Positions 51,095 to 62,299 of a stretch of 64,000 bases of DNA are shown here, piece by piece. The notes beneath the pieces were generated by a model. That model made no database searches. It was not told the DNA's origin and saw nothing but the letters and a program-made list of their open reading frames with translations. The stretch lies in assembly GCF_000015725.1 (NCBI RefSeq), contig NC_008825.1:2604001-2668000 (forward strand), written 5' to 3'. A program made the position numbers and the translations under genes. Position 1 is the stretch's first letter. Each line of letters begins with the position of its first letter. This DNA comes from Methylibium petroleiphilum PM1 (GTDB lineage Bacteria > Pseudomonadota > Gammaproteobacteria > Burkholderiales > Burkholderiaceae_C).

Positions 51095-54000
51095 ATGAAA
51101 TCGGCCCCAGCGCCCGCCGACGATGCCGAGCGCCTGCGCGTCCTGCACGAACTGCGCCTCCTCGACACCGAGGTAGACCCCGCTTTCGCAGCGATCGCGC
51201 GGCTCGCCCAGCAGCACAGCGGCTGGTCCGTCGGCGCGATCAGCCTGGTCGCCGCCGACCGCCAGTGGTTCCCCGCGTCGGTCGGCCTCGAGGTTCGCGA
51301 GACGCCGCGCAAGCTCGCCTTCTGCGCGCACACCATCCTCGGGAACGATGCGATGGAGATCGTCGATGCGCAGCGGGACGAACGATTTGCCGACAACCCG
51401 CTCGTCGTCGGGGCCCCGCGCCTTCGTGCCTATGCCGCGGTGCCCGTGCAGGTCGACGGCCAACGGATCGGCACCGTCTGTGCGATCGACGCACGACCCG
51501 GGCGACTGCCCCCCGACGCCCTGGCCACACTGCGCGATCTGGCGACGCTGACCAGTGCCTTGCTTCAGGCGCGGCTTCAGGAACAGCGCTCGCGCCTGCA
51601 GGAAAGCCGCGTGCGCGCTGCGAGCCGCGCCGGCAGCGACTGGCTCTGGGAGACCGACGAGCACGGCACGATCAGCTGGGTGTCCGACAGCGTGGAAGCC
51701 CACACGGGCCACCCTCCCAGTCATGAGGTGGGCCAGTTCGGCCAGGGCATGCACCGCGCGCGCGACGATGAGCACCGCGCTTCCTGGGAGGCCCTGGTGG
51801 CCGCACGGGCGCAACAGCGGCCCTTCCGCAACGCCGTCGCCGATCGCGACGCGGCGCACGGCACGATCACGATCTCCACCAGCGGCGACCCGGTCTTCGA
51901 TGCCACGGGACAGTTCAAGGGCTATCGCGGCGCCGCGCGCAACATCACCGAGGAACTGAACCGGCGCACCCAGGAACAGCGCACCCAGGCACTGCTACAG
52001 GCGGCCATCGAAGGCGTCGCCGCCGGCGTGATGGTCAGCGACCCCCGCGGCCGCATCGTGCTGAGCAACACTGCCTGGCGCACCGGCATGCAGCGCTTCC
52101 TGCCAGAGTGGCCGTCCCACTGGCCCGATCTCGTCCACGCGCTGCTGCGGGCCGGCGCTTATCCCGACGCCACCGGCCGCGAGGCCGAGTTCGCCGCATG
52201 GCGGCTCGGGCTCACGACCGCCGAGGGTCGCCAGCACGAGCTGCGCTTTGGCCAGCAGCACGTGCTGGTGACCGACCAGCTGCTGGCCGATGGCAGCGTC
52301 ATTCACCTGTCGATCGACATCACGCGGCGGCGCCGCACCGAGCTCGAACTCGCCGAGCAGCAGGCCCGGCTCGGAGCCGTGCTGCGTTCACTGCCCGATC
52401 TGTGGTTCGTGATCGACGCCGAAGGCCGCCACGTCGAGTGCAGTGACGAACGGCACCCGAGCCTGTTTCGGCCTTTCGAGGAGTTGCGCGGCAAGCACTT
52501 TGCCGAGGCCGTGCCCGAACCGCTGGCGAGCCTGGCCATGCGCTCGATTGCCGAGGCGCTGCGCAGCGGCGAAGTGCAGCGAATCGAGTACGAACTGCCG
52601 ACGCTGGACGGCCGGGTTCGCAACTTCGAAGCCCGCATCTCGCCGATGGGCGGCGACCGCGTGCTGTACCTGACGCGCGATCTGACCGAATTGCGCCACT
52701 TGGAACGCAATGTCCAATTGATGCAGCGTGCGCTCGAGGCCGAGGCTGCCTTGCCGATGGTGGTCGCCGACGCCACCCAGCCTGATCTGCCGCTGATCTA
52801 CGCCAACACCGCCTTCGAGCGCCTGAGCGGCCTGCCGCTCGACCAGGTGATCGGGCGCAACTGCCGCTTTCTGCAGGCCGGCGATCGCGACCAGCCCGGA
52901 CTGACCCGGCTGCGCGAGGCGCTTGCCGCCGAACGCGCGTGTAGCGTCACGCTGCGCAACCAGCGCGCCGACGGCACCTCCTTCATCAACGAGCTGCACG
53001 TGGCACCGGTGCGTGACACGCTGGGCCGCGTGACCCATTACGTCGGCGTGCAGCACGACGTGACGGAGCGCAGCCGCGCCGAGCGGCAGCTCGCGCTCAG
53101 CGAGACGCTCTACCGCTCGGTGGCGGCGTCGATCACCGACGGCCTGCTGGTCATCGGGCCGGATCGCCGGATCGTCACCGCGAACCCGTCCGCCTGTACG
53201 CTGCTGGGGGCCCGCGCGACGACGCTGACCGGCCAGCGCCTCGGGCGGCTGGGCTACAAGCTGCTGGAGGAGGACGGCCGCCCGGTCGAGCACGATCGGC
53301 ATCCGGTTCGCGAGGTGCTCCTGAGTGGCCGGAGTGCGCTCGACCGGGTGCATCGGCTGCGACGGCCGGACGGCAGCGAGCGCCTGCTGCGCCTGAACGT
53401 GCAGCCGCTGCGCGCCCATCCCGACGACAGCCGGCTTTCCTGTGTGGTGACTTTCCGCGACATCACCGCCCAGCGTGGCGCCGAGGCCGAACTGGCCCAG
53501 GCCGAGGCGCGCTGGAAGTTCGCGCTCGAAGGCGCCGGCGACGGTATCTGGGACTATGACGAAGATACACAACTGGTCTTCTACTCGCCGCGCTGGAAGG
53601 CCATGCTCGGCTACCGCGATGACGAGATCGGCACCTCGACCCGCGAGTGGTCGCGCCGCATCCACCCCGATGACCGGCCGGGCGTGATCGACGCCATTCG
53701 GCGCTACCGCGCCGGCGAGATCACCGAGTACCGCACCGAACACCGACTGCGCCACAAGGACGGCCACTGGATCTGGGTCTACGAGCGCGGCAAGATCGTC
53801 GAGCGCCGCGCCGACGGCAGCCCACGGCGCATCGTCGGCACGCACACCGACGTCACGCGCCAGAAGATGGCCGAACAGGCGATGCGCGACAAGGCCGCCG
53901 CCGAGCTGGCGAGCCAGGCCAAGAGCGCATTCCTCTCGCGCATGAGCCACGAGATGCGTACCCCGCTGAACGCGGTGATCGGCTTCGCGCAGCTGCTGCG

Positions 54001-55048
54001 CAAGGACGACGCGCCCGGCGGCGCGCGCGTCGCCCAGTTCGGCGACCACATCCTGCAGGCAGGCGAGCACCTGCTGGCGCTGGTGAACGATGTGCTCGAC
54101 CTGCAGCAGGTCGAGGAGGGCCGGCTGTCGATCCGGCTCGAATCGCTGCCACTGAGAGCAGCGGTCGACGCGGCGCTCGAGTTGATCCGCCCGCAGGCGG
54201 CGCAGCGCCGCGTGACGGTGTGCAACCTCATCGAACCGGACCTGTCGGTGCAGGCCGATCCGCAGCGCCTGCGGCAGGTGCTGCTGAACCTGCTGTCCAA
54301 CGGCGTCAAGTACAACCGGGAGGGCGGCGAACTGCACTGTTCGGCGGTGCTCGACGGCACGACCCCGTGCTGCACGCTGCTGATCGAGGACCAAGGCTTC
54401 GGCCTGGAGGCGGACGACCTTGCGAGGCTGTTCCAACCGTTCGAGCGACTGGGCCGTGAGACATCGGCCATCGAGGGCACCGGACTCGGTCTGGTCATCT
54501 CGCGTCGGCTCGCCGAGGAGATGAACGGGCGCCTGTCGCTGAGCAGCCGCCCGGGGCACGGCACGCTGGCACGGCTTGAACTGCCGCTGCAGGCGCCCGT
54601 CGAACCGGCGGGTGATGCCGCGGCAGCGGCCCTCGCTCCACCGCTTGCAGCGCCCCCCTCGGCCGCCCTGCCGCTGCGCATGCTCTACGTCGAGGACAAC
54701 CGCATCAACGCCATCCTGTTCGAAGAAGCGATCAAGCTACGCGGCGGGATCGATCTGCGAATCGCCGAGGACGGCCCGGAAGCGCTGACAATGGCGGACG
54801 AATGGCAACCCGACGTGCTGGTCCTCGATGCCCACCTGCCCAGCACCACGGGCTATGACGTGCTGGCCGAGTTGCGCCGCCGGCCGGACTTCGAGCGCAC
54901 GCCGGCCTTCATGTGCTCCGCGGACACGATGCCGCAGGATCTGCAACGCGCGACCGACGCCGGATTCGCCGGTTACTGGACCAAACCGATCGACATCGAC
55001 CGCGTGATGAACGACCTAGACGCCCTGCGCATCGCCGCCCGCTCATGA
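51095..55048 (+). CDS. LOV-domain hybrid histidine kinase (GAF-PAS x5-LOV-HK-REC)
   Basis: A 1317-residue cytoplasmic kinase without transmembrane helices. Domains: GAF (about 5-160), PAS (170-290), PAS (305-420), PAS (430-545), LOV (555-670), PAS (675-795), PAS_3 (800-925), HisKA with H952 in SHEMRTPLNAVIGF, HATPase (1045-1180) with NLLSNGVKYNREGG and GTGLGLVISRRLAEEM, and REC (1195-1312) with D1245 in LVLDAHLPSTTGYD. The LOV core has GRNCRFLQ with adduct cysteine C590, and NQRADGTSFINELHVAPVRD and YVGVQHDVTE, matching all flavin-contacting positions. It is expected to bind FMN and respond to blue light. The TGA overlaps the hemH ATG. Confidence 0.92.
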   Translation: MKSAPAPADDAERLRVLHELRLLDTEVDPAFAAIARLAQQHSGWSVGAISLVAADRQWFPASVGLEVRETPRKLAFCAHTILGNDAMEIVDAQRDERFADNPLVVGAPRLRAYAAVPVQVDGQRIGTVCAIDARPGRLPPDALATLRDLATLTSALLQARLQEQRSRLQESRVRAASRAGSDWLWETDEHGTISWVSDSVEAHTGHPPSHEVGQFGQGMHRARDDEHRASWEALVAARAQQRPFRNAVADRDAAHGTITISTSGDPVFDATGQFKGYRGAARNITEELNRRTQEQRTQALLQAAIEGVAAGVMVSDPRGRIVLSNTAWRTGMQRFLPEWPSHWPDLVHALLRAGAYPDATGREAEFAAWRLGLTTAEGRQHELRFGQQHVLVTDQLLADGSVIHLSIDITRRRRTELELAEQQARLGAVLRSLPDLWFVIDAEGRHVECSDERHPSLFRPFEELRGKHFAEAVPEPLASLAMRSIAEALRSGEVQRIEYELPTLDGRVRNFEARISPMGGDRVLYLTRDLTELRHLERNVQLMQRALEAEAALPMVVADATQPDLPLIYANTAFERLSGLPLDQVIGRNCRFLQAGDRDQPGLTRLREALAAERACSVTLRNQRADGTSFINELHVAPVRDTLGRVTHYVGVQHDVTERSRAERQLALSETLYRSVAASITDGLLVIGPDRRIVTANPSACTLLGARATTLTGQRLGRLGYKLLEEDGRPVEHDRHPVREVLLSGRSALDRVHRLRRPDGSERLLRLNVQPLRAHPDDSRLSCVVTFRDITAQRGAEAELAQAEARWKFALEGAGDGIWDYDEDTQLVFYSPRWKAMLGYRDDEIGTSTREWSRRIHPDDRPGVIDAIRRYRAGEITEYRTEHRLRHKDGHWIWVYERGKIVERRADGSPRRIVGTHTDVTRQKMAEQAMRDKAAAELASQAKSAFLSRMSHEMRTPLNAVIGFAQLLRKDDAPGGARVAQFGDHILQAGEHLLALVNDVLDLQQVEEGRLSIRLESLPLRAAVDAALELIRPQAAQRRVTVCNLIEPDLSVQADPQRLRQVLLNLLSNGVKYNREGGELHCSAVLDGTTPCCTLLIEDQGFGLEADDLARLFQPFERLGRETSAIEGTGLGLVISRRLAEEMNGRLSLSSRPGHGTLARLELPLQAPVEPAGDAAAAALAPPLAAPPSAALPLRMLYVEDNRINAILFEEAIKLRGGIDLRIAEDGPEALTMADEWQPDVLVLDAHLPSTTGYDVLAELRRRPDFERTPAFMCSADTMPQDLQRATDAGFAGYWTKPIDIDRVMNDLDALRIAARS

Positions 55049-56136
55049 AGCACGCACCCGAACCCGCGCACCGCCACGGCGGCGCCGAACGCTGTGCGAT
55101 CCTGCTGGTCAACCTGGGCACACCGGACGAACCGAGCGCCCCCGCACTGCGCCGCTACCTCGCCGAGTTCCTGAGCGACCCGCGCGTCGTCGAGATCCCG
55201 CGCGCAGTGTGGCTGCCGATCCTGCACGGCGTCGTCCTGCGGGTGCGGCCCGCCAAGTCGGCCGCCAAGTACGCCAGCATCTGGACAGCCGAGGGCTCGC
55301 CGCTGAAGGTCTGGACCGAAAAGCAGGCCAAGCTGCTCACCGGCTATCTGGGCGAGCGCGGCCACCCGGTGCTGGTGCGCGCGGCGATGCGCTATGGCCA
55401 GCCCTCGGTCGCGACCCAGCTCGACGCGCTGAAGGCCGATGGCGCGACACGCATCCTCGTGCTGCCGCTGTACCCGCAGTACGCCGCCGCCACCACCGCC
55501 AGCGTGTTCGACGCCGTCTACGCCTGGGCCGCTCGCACCCGGCGCGTGCCGGAGCTGCGCTTCGTCAACCACTACCACGACGACCCGGGCTACATCCTTG
55601 CGCTCGGTCGCTGCATCGAAGACCACTGGATGCGCAACGGCCGCGCCGAGCGGCTGGTGCTCAGCTTCCACGGCGTGCCCGAACGAACGCTGCGCCTCGG
55701 TGATCCGTATCACTGCGAGTGCCAGAAGACAGCGCGGTTGCTGACCGAGCGGCTGGCACTGAAGCCCGAGCAGGTGCTGGTGACCTTCCAGAGCCGCTTC
55801 GGCAAGGCCAAGTGGCTGGAGCCCTACACCGAGCCGACTTTGGTGCAGCTGGCGCAGCAGGGCATCCGGCGCGTCGACGTGGCCTGCCCCGGCTTCACCT
55901 CGGACTGCCTCGAAACGCTGGAAGAGATTGCGCAGGAAGCCCGTGAGGCCTACCTGCATGCCGGTGGCGAGACGTTCCACTACATCCCCTGCCTGAACGA
56001 TCGGCACGAGTGGATCGCCGCGCTCAGCGACATCGCGATCCGCCACCTGCAAGGCTGGCCGACCCAAACGGCGCCGGATCCGGCGGCCCTGCAGGCCCAG
56101 GCTCTTCGGGCCCGCCAACTGGGGGCCCAGGCATGA
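55045..56136 (+). CDS. hemH: Ferrochelatase
   Basis: A 363-residue enzyme inserting Fe2+ into protoporphyrin IX, the last heme step. [34 protein letters not shown] opens the protein; [22 protein letters not shown] holds the catalytic His; [18 protein letters not shown] and [21 protein letters not shown] are conserved. The ATG overlaps the LOV kinase stop (ATGA at 55045), so translation is coupled to it. The C-terminus overlaps hslR by 4 bases. Confidence 0.96.
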   Translation: MKHAPEPAHRHGGAERCAILLVNLGTPDEPSAPALRRYLAEFLSDPRVVEIPRAVWLPILHGVVLRVRPAKSAAKYASIWTAEGSPLKVWTEKQAKLLTGYLGERGHPVLVRAAMRYGQPSVATQLDALKADGATRILVLPLYPQYAAATTASVFDAVYAWAARTRRVPELRFVNHYHDDPGYILALGRCIEDHWMRNGRAERLVLSFHGVPERTLRLGDPYHCECQKTARLLTERLALKPEQVLVTFQSRFGKAKWLEPYTEPTLVQLAQQGIRRVDVACPGFTSDCLETLEEIAQEAREAYLHAGGETFHYIPCLNDRHEWIAALSDIAIRHLQGWPTQTAPDPAALQAQALRARQLGAQA

Positions 56137-56546
56137 GCACAACCGGGCCGGGGGTTCGCCTCGACAAATGGCTGTGGGCCGCGCGCTTCTACAAGACGCG
56201 CAGTCTCGCCGCCGAGGAGATCGGCAAGCACCGGATCGAGGTCAACGGCGTACCGGCCAAGGCCTCGCGCGAAGTCCGGGTCGGCGACGAACTGCACCTG
56301 CGCCAGAACGGTGGCCTGTCGCGTACGGTGATCGTGCGCGGCGTGTCCAGCGTGCGCGGCCCGGCCCCCCAGGCCCAGGCCCTGTACGAGGAGACCGCAG
56401 CCAGCCTCGCGCAACGCGAAGCCCGTGCCGAGCAGCTGCGCACCGCGCCCGAGCCCGCCCTCAGCATCGACCAGGGCCGCCCCACCAAGCGCGACCGGCG
56501 CCAGCTCGCCGACTGGGACCGCTGGAGCGCCGCGCTGGACAGATAG
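56133..56546 (+). CDS. hslR: S4-domain heat-shock protein Hsp15
   Basis: A 137-residue protein with an S4 RNA-binding domain: [45 protein letters not shown]. Hsp15 binds free 50S subunits carrying a nascent chain and helps recycle them in heat stress. The basic C-terminal tail ([13 protein letters not shown]) is typical. It starts inside the hemH stop and lies 137 bases before grpE, with which it may share heat-shock control. Confidence 0.93.
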   Translation: MSTTGPGVRLDKWLWAARFYKTRSLAAEEIGKHRIEVNGVPAKASREVRVGDELHLRQNGGLSRTVIVRGVSSVRGPAPQAQALYEETAASLAQREARAEQLRTAPEPALSIDQGRPTKRDRRQLADWDRWSAALDR

Positions 56547-56622
56547 CGCGGCCGGGGGCTGCAGCCCAGACATCGTCGCCGCACCGGGCGCCGCTGGTGC
56601 CTGCCACAGATCAAAATGCCCC

Positions 56623-56650
56623 TCTTGAAAATACGGACTCCGGCCCAAGC
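56623..56650 (+). promoter_or_regulatory. Probable sigma-32 promoter of grpE
   Basis: CTTGAA at 56624-56629 and CCCAAG at 56644-56649 separated by 14 bases resemble the heat-shock pattern CTTGAA-N13-15-CCCCAT. It ends 34 bases before the grpE start. Confidence 0.5.
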
Positions 56651-56683
56651 TGTTGTCCGTTCCCGCAGAAGCTCACCCTGAAA

Positions 56684-57232
56684 ATGGAAAAACCTGAAGA
56701 AAATCAAGCACCTGGCGCGCCCGAGCCCTCCTTTGCCGCAGACACGCCGGACTTGAACAACGCCGCCGCCGCATCGACGCCCGAGCAGCGCCTGGCCGAA
56801 CTGGAAGCCAAGCATTCCGAGATGGCCGATGCCTACCTGCGCGCCAAGGCCGAGGCGGAGAACACCCGGCGCCGTGCCGAAGAGGAAATGAGCAAGGCCC
56901 GAAAGTTTGCGGTCGAAGGCTTCGCCGACAGCCTGCTGCCCGTGAAGGACAGCCTGGAGGCCGCCCTCGCGATCGAGGGGGCCACCGTCGAGCAGTTGCG
57001 CGAGGGCACGCATGCAACGCTGCGCCAACTGGCCACCGCGCTGGAGCGCAACAAGGTGATCGAGATCTCGCCGCCCGCCGGCACCAAGTTCGACCCCCAT
57101 CAACACCAGGCGATCACGATGGTGCCGGTCGAGCAGGAGGCCAACACCGTGGTGGCCGTGCTGCAGAAGGGTTACCTGATCGCCGACCGCGTGCTGCGCC
57201 CGGCGCTCGTCACCGTCGCCGCGCCGAAATAA
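56684..57232 (+). CDS. grpE: Nucleotide exchange factor GrpE
   Basis: A 182-residue cochaperone that releases ADP from DnaK. A disordered N-terminus is followed by a long helix ([36 protein letters not shown]), [20 protein letters not shown], and the beta-wing with [14 protein letters not shown] and [27 protein letters not shown] at 56684. First of the grpE-dnaK-dnaJ cluster, 76 bases before dnaK. Confidence 0.96.
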   Translation: MEKPEENQAPGAPEPSFAADTPDLNNAAAASTPEQRLAELEAKHSEMADAYLRAKAEAENTRRRAEEEMSKARKFAVEGFADSLLPVKDSLEAALAIEGATVEQLREGTHATLRQLATALERNKVIEISPPAGTKFDPHQHQAITMVPVEQEANTVVAVLQKGYLIADRVLRPALVTVAAPK

Positions 57233-57243
57233 CACCGCACCCT

Positions 57244-57268
57244 CTTGAATCAGCGGAAGTTATCCACA
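57244..57268 (+). promoter_or_regulatory. grpE-dnaK spacer: second CTTGAA motif and DnaA-type box
   Basis: The grpE-dnaK spacer repeats the CCTCTTGAA motif seen before grpE (57241-57249; CTTGAA at 57244-57249) and has a consensus DnaA box TTATCCACA at 57260-57268. The box lies in the loop of a short hairpin, GGAAG/CTTCC. A secondary heat-shock promoter for dnaK is possible but the -10 is poor. Confidence 0.35.
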
Positions 57269-57308
57269 GCTTCCCAGCAACAGATTTCAGCTTGAAGGAG
57301 TTTTGACC

Positions 57309-59270
<1,962 letters not shown>

Positions 59271-59293
59271 GACGAGCCCACCCCGGTGAGCCT

Positions 59294-59327
59294 CCCCCGT
59301 GAGCCGTCGGCGGCACACGGGGGCTTT
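59294..59327 (+). terminator. Hairpin between dnaK and dnaJ (attenuator or partial terminator)
   Basis: CCCCCGTG (59294-59301) pairs with CACGGGGG (59316-59323) around a 14-base loop that itself can pair (GCC-GTC-GGC), followed by CTTTG. It may lower dnaJ expression relative to dnaK. Confidence 0.55.
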
Positions 59328-59349
59328 GCACATTAAGAAGGCAGCCCTC

Positions 59350-60492
59350 ATGGCGAAGCGTGACTACTACGAGACCCTCGGCGTCGCCAAGAACGCCAGC
59401 GAAGAAGACATCAAGAAGGCCTACCGCAAGCTGGCCATGAAGCACCACCCCGATCGCAACCAGGGCGACGGGGCGAAGAAGGCCGAGGAGAGCTTCAAGG
59501 AGGCCAAGGAGGCCTACGAGATGCTGTCCGACGCGCAGAAGCGGGCCGCCTACGACCAGTACGGCCACGCCGGCGTTGACCCGAACATGGGCGGCCGAGG
59601 CGCAGGCGGTCCCGAAGCCTACGGCGGTTTCGCCGAGGCCTTCGGTGACATCTTCGGCGACATCTTCGGCCAGAACGGCCAGCGTCGCGGTCCGGGGGGC
59701 CAGCAGGTCTACCGCGGCAACGACCTCAGCTACGCGATGGAGATCACGCTCGAGGAAGCGGCGCGCGGCAAGGACACGCAGATCCGCATCCCGAGCTGGG
59801 ACAGTTGCAGCACCTGCGACGGCACCGGCGCCAAACCCGGCACCAGCGCGAAGACCTGCCCCACCTGCAGCGGCTCCGGCCAGGTGCATCTGCGCCAGGG
59901 CTTCTTCAGCATCCAGCAGACCTGCCCCAGCTGCCACGGCACCGGCAAGATCATTCCCGAGCCCTGCACGGCCTGCAACGGCGCCGGCCGCATCAAGAGC
60001 AACAAGACGCTGGAGGTCAAGATCCCGGCCGGCATCAACGAGGGCATGCGCATCCGCTCGGCCGGCAATGGCGAGCCCGGCACCAACGGCGGCCCGGCGG
60101 GCGACCTGTACATCGAGATCCGCATCAAGGCGCACGACATCTTCGAGCGCGACGGCGACGACCTGCACTGCACGATCCCGATCGGCATCGCGACGGCAAC
60201 GCTGGGTGGTGCGATCGAGGTGCCGACGCTGGGCGGCAAGGCCGAGATCGAGTTGCCCGAAGGCACACAGCATGGCAAGACCTTCCGGCTGCGCGGCAAG
60301 GGCATCAAGGGCGTGCGGTCCAGCTACCCGGGCGACCTGTACTGCCACGTGGCGGTCGAGACCCCGATCAAGCTGACGGAACACCAACGCAAGCTGCTGA
60401 GGGAACTTGACGAGAGCCTGAAGAAGGGCGGCGAGCGCCACTCGCCGAATGCCAAGAGCTGGACCGACCGGGTCAAGGACCTGTTCAAGTGA
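59350..60492 (+). CDS. dnaJ: Chaperone DnaJ (Hsp40)
   Basis: A 380-residue cochaperone that stimulates DnaK ATPase. J domain with HPDRN (about 5-70), Gly/Phe-rich region (about 75-110), four CxxCxGxG zinc repeats ([32 protein letters not shown]) and the two beta-barrel substrate domains, ending in a dimerisation helix. The start [11 protein letters not shown] at 59350 is the family start; the frame open to 59299 is not. It ends the cluster. Confidence 0.97.
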   Translation: MAKRDYYETLGVAKNASEEDIKKAYRKLAMKHHPDRNQGDGAKKAEESFKEAKEAYEMLSDAQKRAAYDQYGHAGVDPNMGGRGAGGPEAYGGFAEAFGDIFGDIFGQNGQRRGPGGQQVYRGNDLSYAMEITLEEAARGKDTQIRIPSWDSCSTCDGTGAKPGTSAKTCPTCSGSGQVHLRQGFFSIQQTCPSCHGTGKIIPEPCTACNGAGRIKSNKTLEVKIPAGINEGMRIRSAGNGEPGTNGGPAGDLYIEIRIKAHDIFERDGDDLHCTIPIGIATATLGGAIEVPTLGGKAEIELPEGTQHGKTFRLRGKGIKGVRSSYPGDLYCHVAVETPIKLTEHQRKLLRELDESLKKGGERHSPNAKSWTDRVKDLFK

Positions 60493-60498
60493 CCGAGA

Positions 60499-60521
60499 GC
60501 GGCCGGGCCTTCCCCGGCCGC
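60499..60521 (+). terminator. Strong hairpin after dnaJ
   Basis: A 9-bp perfect stem GCGGCCGGG / CCCGGCCGC with a 5-base loop, 7 bases after the dnaJ stop. No T-tract follows, so termination may be partial or factor-dependent. Confidence 0.45.
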
Positions 60522-60577
60522 CGCGCGGTGCCACGGCCTTAAGGCCCCGCTAATGCGGCGCCGGCACAGTCAGCCGG

Positions 60578-62299
60578 ATGCTGTTGCCCCATTCGCTGAC
60601 CCGCGCCCCTTTCCTGCTCCGCCGGCGCAACGCCCCCGACACCGAGCCCCACGCGGCACCGCCCCATAGCCCGCTGGCGCTGGCCTGGTGGATCGCGTTG
60701 TGGATCGCCGGCCCGGCCAACTGGCCCCTCTGGAAAGCCTTCGCGGGCCTGCCCGATGTCACCGGCACGCGCGGTCTGCTGTTCGGCATCGGATTCGGGC
60801 TGATGATCGCCGCAGCGACGGCCGCGTTGCTGAGCCTGCTGGCGTGGCGACCGACCTTCAAGCCAGCCCTCACCGTGGTGCTGCTGACGGCGGCGGTGAG
60901 CGCACATTTCATGGGCAGCTACGGCGTCGTCATCGACCCCACGATGATCCTCAATGTGCTGGGCACCGACGTGCGCGAGACGCGCGACCTGCTCAGTCTG
61001 CGGTTGCTGGAGTCCCTGTTGCTGCTGGCCGCGCTGCCACTGTGGTGGCTGTGGCGTCGGCCCGTCGACTACCAGCGCGGGGCGGTGCGGGCGATCCGCA
61101 ATCTGGCGAGCCTGGCAGGCGCGCTGGTGATGCTGGCGGCGATGACGCTGCTGTGTTTCCAGGACCTGTCGGGGACGATGCGCAATCACAAGGAGCTCCG
61201 CTACCTGGTCAATCCGCTCAACGGCTTCTATTCGGTCGGCCGCGTCGCCTACGCGAAGCAGGCCAGGCCGGCCGGGCCGCCGATGCCGATCGGCCTCGAT
61301 GCACGCCCGCTGCCACCGCTGGCCGGCCAGCGCACGCCGCTGCTGCTGCTGGTGGTCGGTGAGACCGCCCGCGCCGACCACTTCGCACTGAACGGCTATC
61401 CGCGCGACACCGACCCGGAACTGCGCGCGCTCGACGTGCTGAGCTTCCGCAACGTCACGTCCTGCGGCACCAACACGGCGGCGTCCCTGCCCTGCATGGT
61501 GTCGCACCTCGGCCGCACGGCCCACGAGGCGCGCTCGCACAACTACGAGAACCTGCTCGACCTTCTGCAGCACGCCGGTCTCGCGGTGCTGTGGATCGAG
61601 AACCAGGCGGGCTGCAAGGAGGTGTGTGATCGCGTACCGCACACCCGCCCCGAGCAGCCGGCACCGGGCGCGACACCGCCCGACGACCGCCTGTGCCCGA
61701 ACGGAGAATGCCTGGACGAGGCGATGCTGCACGGACTCGATGCCCGCCTTGCCGCGCTGCCGGCGCCCCAGCGCGCGCACGGCGTGGTGCTGGTGATCCA
61801 TCAGATGGGCAGCCATGGTCCGGCGTACTCGCAACGCTCGCCGGCCGATCGCAAGCGCTTCACACCCGAGTGCACGAGCACCGTGCTGCAGCAGTGCGAC
61901 CACCAGCGACTCGTCAATGCCTACGACAACTCGATCGCCTACACCGATCACGTGCTGGCGCAATCGGTGCGCTGGCTCCGGCAGCAGACCGCCAGCTACG
62001 ACCCGGCGATGCTCTACCTGTCGGACCACGGCGAGTCGCTGGGCGAGAACAATCTCTACCTGCACGGCCTACCCTACGCAATCGCGCCGCGCGAGCAGAA
62101 GCACGTGCCGATGATCGCCTGGCTGCCACCGCAGCGGCTGCAGGCCGACCGGCTCGACCTGGGCTGCCTGCGCGGCCGGCTCGACACCTCCTTGAGCCAC
62201 GACAACCTGTTCCACACCGTGCTGGGTCTGGCGCGCGTGCGGGCTGGCGAGTATCAGCCCGCGCTCGACGCGCTGGCCCCCTGCCGTGCCGCGTCCTGA
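60578..62299 (+). CDS. Lipid A phosphoethanolamine transferase (EptA/MCR family)
   Basis: A 573-residue inner-membrane enzyme with about five N-terminal helices (about 30-185) and a periplasmic sulfatase-like domain. Motifs: zinc Glu in VVGETARADHF, nucleophile Thr T300 in SCGTNTAASLPCM, HQMGSHGP, and zinc Asp/His in YLSDHGESLGE; cysteine pairs typical of the family are present (NQAGCKEVC, RLCPNGECLDE, FTPECTSTVLQQCDH). It adds phosphoethanolamine to lipid A and can reduce polymyxin binding; whether this copy does so is unknown. EptA-type is the best reading, but I do not assign a symbol. Confidence 0.9.
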   Translation: MLLPHSLTRAPFLLRRRNAPDTEPHAAPPHSPLALAWWIALWIAGPANWPLWKAFAGLPDVTGTRGLLFGIGFGLMIAAATAALLSLLAWRPTFKPALTVVLLTAAVSAHFMGSYGVVIDPTMILNVLGTDVRETRDLLSLRLLESLLLLAALPLWWLWRRPVDYQRGAVRAIRNLASLAGALVMLAAMTLLCFQDLSGTMRNHKELRYLVNPLNGFYSVGRVAYAKQARPAGPPMPIGLDARPLPPLAGQRTPLLLLVVGETARADHFALNGYPRDTDPELRALDVLSFRNVTSCGTNTAASLPCMVSHLGRTAHEARSHNYENLLDLLQHAGLAVLWIENQAGCKEVCDRVPHTRPEQPAPGATPPDDRLCPNGECLDEAMLHGLDARLAALPAPQRAHGVVLVIHQMGSHGPAYSQRSPADRKRFTPECTSTVLQQCDHQRLVNAYDNSIAYTDHVLAQSVRWLRQQTASYDPAMLYLSDHGESLGENNLYLHGLPYAIAPREQKHVPMIAWLPPQRLQADRLDLGCLRGRLDTSLSHDNLFHTVLGLARVRAGEYQPALDALAPCRAAS

